Source: JAUVXJ01 sp034430275
GTDB lineage: Bacteria; Chloroflexota; Anaerolineae; UBA7937; B3-Chlor
Direction of reading: 5' to 3'
Assembly (NCBI GenBank): GCA_034430275.1
Contig: DAOUEW010000163.1
Span: forward strand, 1 to 8,304
DNA: 8,304 nucleotides
The position numbers and the translations under genes are program-made. Of the stretch, positions 6,726 through 8,304 are shown in pieces; position 1 is the stretch's first letter, and each line of letters starts with the position of its first letter. Under the pieces are notes generated by a model. The model ran no database searches and had not been told where the DNA came from. It saw nothing but the letters and a program-made list of their open reading frames with translations.

Positions 6726-7859
6726 ATGTGGCGCCGCATCGCCAGTATGATCGTGAAGGACTTCCAGCAGTTCTTGCGGGACAAGGTGCTGCTCGCCTTC
6801 ATCCTCGTGGGTCCCACGGCGCAACTCTTGATGATGGGTCAAGCCACGGCGTCGGAGACTCAGCACCTGGCAACGGCCATCGTGGACCAGGATCGCACCA
6901 GCGACAGCAGGGCACTAATCGTGGCCCTGGACAACCTGAAAACGCTGGACGTGACGCACTACCTGGACAGCGTGGAGCAGATCGACGCCCTATTGGATAG
7001 AGGCGAGGTGAGCGTCGCCGTGGTTATTCCGTCTGGTTTCGCGGCAACCCTGGCTTCGCCACCGGACAGAGCAACGGTGCAAGTACTGATAGATGGATCC
7101 AGCGTTCTCGCGGCTTACGCGGCGCTGGGCGCTGCGGAAGGAGCCATCGCCAGCATGGGCGCTGAGATAGCAGTGGAACGAGCACAGTCGGCCGCCGTGA
7201 GCGGCGCAGCACGGCGAACGCTCGATCTCGTGCCCACCGCGCGTTTCAATCCGGAGATGAATCATTCCTACTATCTTATGCCTTCACAGTTGAGCCTCAT
7301 CGTCCTCATCGTGACCTTGCTGGTCTCGTCGGTGGGGATCGTGAGGGAACGAGAGACCGGCACTCTGGAACAGCTTATGGTGACGCCGTTGAGGAGAGCC
7401 GAGCTCATCGTGGCCAAGGCGACCCTGCCCACACTGGTGGCTCTCGTCGATTTCCTGGCCATGTTGGGCATTACCATGTGGGCCTTCGGACTCCCCGTCA
7501 AGGGATCGCTGGCTCTGCTTCTGTTTGTCACTCTGGTGTTCATCGTGGCCCAGCAAACCTGGGGACTGGTCATCTCTGCCGTATCGGCAACACAGCAGCA
7601 AGCGGTCATGCTGATCTTCATGACGGGGATCCTGAGCGTGGCTTTCTCAGGCTACCTGGTAGCGGTGGAGAACATGCCCCTAGTCATGCAGTGGGCGTCC
7701 GCCTTCTTTCCCATCCGCCACTACCTCAGCATGCTGCGCGCCATCACGCTCAAGGGGGCCTCCTTTGTCCATATTCGATCCCAACTATCCGCCCTCGTAC
7801 TCTTGGGCGCCGCCAGCATGGCAGTGAGCGTGCGGAGCTTCCAAAAGCGACTGGACTGA
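6726..7859 (+). CDS. ABC-2 type export permease C2
   Basis: Complete 377-residue class C permease. The ATG at 6726 is five bases after the B2 stop, the same spacing as B1 to C1; GGGA at 6714-6717 is a plausible ribosome binding site. VKDFQQFLRDK (10-20) precedes helix 1 (about 21-40). The extracytoplasmic domain has AIVDQDRTSDSRAL, VVIPSGF (99-105), VLIDGSS and a divergent ARFNPE (172-177). Helix 2 starts at MPSQ (185-188), matching VPSE of C1 rather than the PGL of classes A and B. ERETGTLEQLMVTP (208-221) is the coupling region; FSGYLVAVENMP and the tail FQKRLD follow. The extracytoplasmic part is alanine-rich around 129-164 and the least conserved stretch of the six. It probably forms a heterodimer with B2, energised by the ATPase encoded 28 bases downstream. 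Confidence 0.94.
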   Translation: MWRRIASMIVKDFQQFLRDKVLLAFILVGPTAQLLMMGQATASETQHLATAIVDQDRTSDSRALIVALDNLKTLDVTHYLDSVEQIDALLDRGEVSVAVVIPSGFAATLASPPDRATVQVLIDGSSVLAAYAALGAAEGAIASMGAEIAVERAQSAAVSGAARRTLDLVPTARFNPEMNHSYYLMPSQLSLIVLIVTLLVSSVGIVRERETGTLEQLMVTPLRRAELIVAKATLPTLVALVDFLAMLGITMWAFGLPVKGSLALLLFVTLVFIVAQQTWGLVISAVSATQQQAVMLIFMTGILSVAFSGYLVAVENMPLVMQWASAFFPIRHYLSMLRAITLKGASFVHIRSQLSALVLLGAASMAVSVRSFQKRLD

Positions 7860-7887
7860 TACGCGGCATAGAACTGAGGTTTACGTG

Positions 7888-8304
7888 ATGTCCAACCAAG
7901 ACGATTTGGCGATAGAGACGCACAGCCTGACCCGCCGATTCAAGAAGGTGGTGGCTGTGGACAGTCTGGACCTCGCTATCAGGCGAGGGGAGATCTTCGG
8001 CCTCGTGGGGCCTGACGGCGCCGGCAAGACGACCACCATCCGACTGCTGTGCGCCATCATGAGTCCCAGCGATGGTTCCGCCACGGTGGCAGGCTTCGAC
8101 GTCGTGAAGGACTCGGAGGAGATCAAGAAACGTATCGGCTACATGGCCCAGCGTTTCAACTTATACGGGGATCTGTCGGTCATGGAGAACCTCAACTTCT
8201 TCGCCGACATCTTCGCCGTGAGCGGTGAGGTGCGGCAGGAGAGAATCACGCAACTGCTGGCCTTCGCCCGCCTCACCGAGTTCAAAGACCGGCGGGCAGC
8301 GCAG
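7888..8304 (+). CDS. ABC exporter ATP-binding protein (3' end outside window)
   Basis: The first 139 residues of an ABC-type ATPase that should power the preceding permeases. Walker A is GPDGAGKTT (41-49), with the aspartate variant seen in YbhF/YhiH-like export ATPases. The Q-loop region is GYMAQRFNLYGDLSVMENL (Q88), also typical of that group. The window ends at FKDRRAAQ, just where the LSGGMKQ-like signature normally begins, so signature, Walker B and H-loop cannot be checked. The ATG at 7888 has GAGG at 7876-7879, eight bases upstream; a GTG at 7885 is an alternative. YbhF-type proteins often carry two fused nucleotide-binding domains, so the gene may continue for about 300 or about 570 residues. 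The 28-bp gap after C2 suggests cotranscription. Confidence 0.93.
   Translation, partial: MSNQDDLAIETHSLTRRFKKVVAVDSLDLAIRRGEIFGLVGPDGAGKTTTIRLLCAIMSPSDGSATVAGFDVVKDSEEIKKRIGYMAQRFNLYGDLSVMENLNFFADIFAVSGEVRQERITQLLAFARLTEFKDRRAAQ

Noticed and set aside
7478..7888. 136-codon + strand frame overlapping the end of C2
   Set aside because: Out-of-frame shadow of C2, which is supported over the same region by homology to C1.

Overview
This 8.3 kb, GC-rich window (roughly 60% by eye) is bacterial and codes entirely on the + strand. It is almost all ABC-2 type export machinery: six paralogous permeases, one TetR-family regulator, one small three-helix membrane protein, and the first 139 codons of an ABC ATPase. 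The permeases belong to the YhhJ/YbhS/YbhR-like group (ABC2_membrane_3 architecture: one N-terminal helix, a large extracytoplasmic domain, then about five helices). The host cannot be fixed from the sequence. The composition and permease-rich layout would suit a Chloroflexota-like or other high-GC environmental lineage, but that is a weak inference.

Layout. Positions 1-2108 hold two tandem class A permeases (A1, cut at its 5' end by the window edge, and A2), joined by a 4-base ATGA overlap. Positions 2109-2223 are a regulatory region with a near-consensus sigma70-type promoter (TTGACC, 17 bp, TATAAT) and an 18-bp perfect palindrome over the expected transcription start. Next come tetR (2224-2826) and, after a 114-bp gap, the small membrane protein gene (2941-3216). 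Four more permeases follow in the order B1-C1-B2-C2 (3250-7859), and an ATPase gene (7888 onward) runs off the right edge just before its ABC signature motif would appear.

How they work together. B and C are recognisably different permease classes, and their alternation suggests that a heterodimeric pair (comparable to YbhS/YbhR) was duplicated in tandem. A1/A2 are a separate, closely related pair, probably the end of an upstream transport operon. The ATPase has the GPDGAGKTT Walker A and MAQRFNLY Q-loop region typical of the YbhF-like multidrug-export ATPases and would energise one or both B/C pairs. The TetR protein probably represses its own promoter through the palindrome. Since the downstream genes are codirectional and closely packed, it probably controls the whole tetR-to-ATPase unit. 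Substrates cannot be told from sequence; small hydrophobic or toxic compounds are the usual guess for this family. No membrane-fusion (HlyD/YbhG-like) gene is present in the window.

No RNA genes, CRISPR arrays, insertion sequences or clear intrinsic terminators were seen. There is no gene-free stretch over 300 bases.
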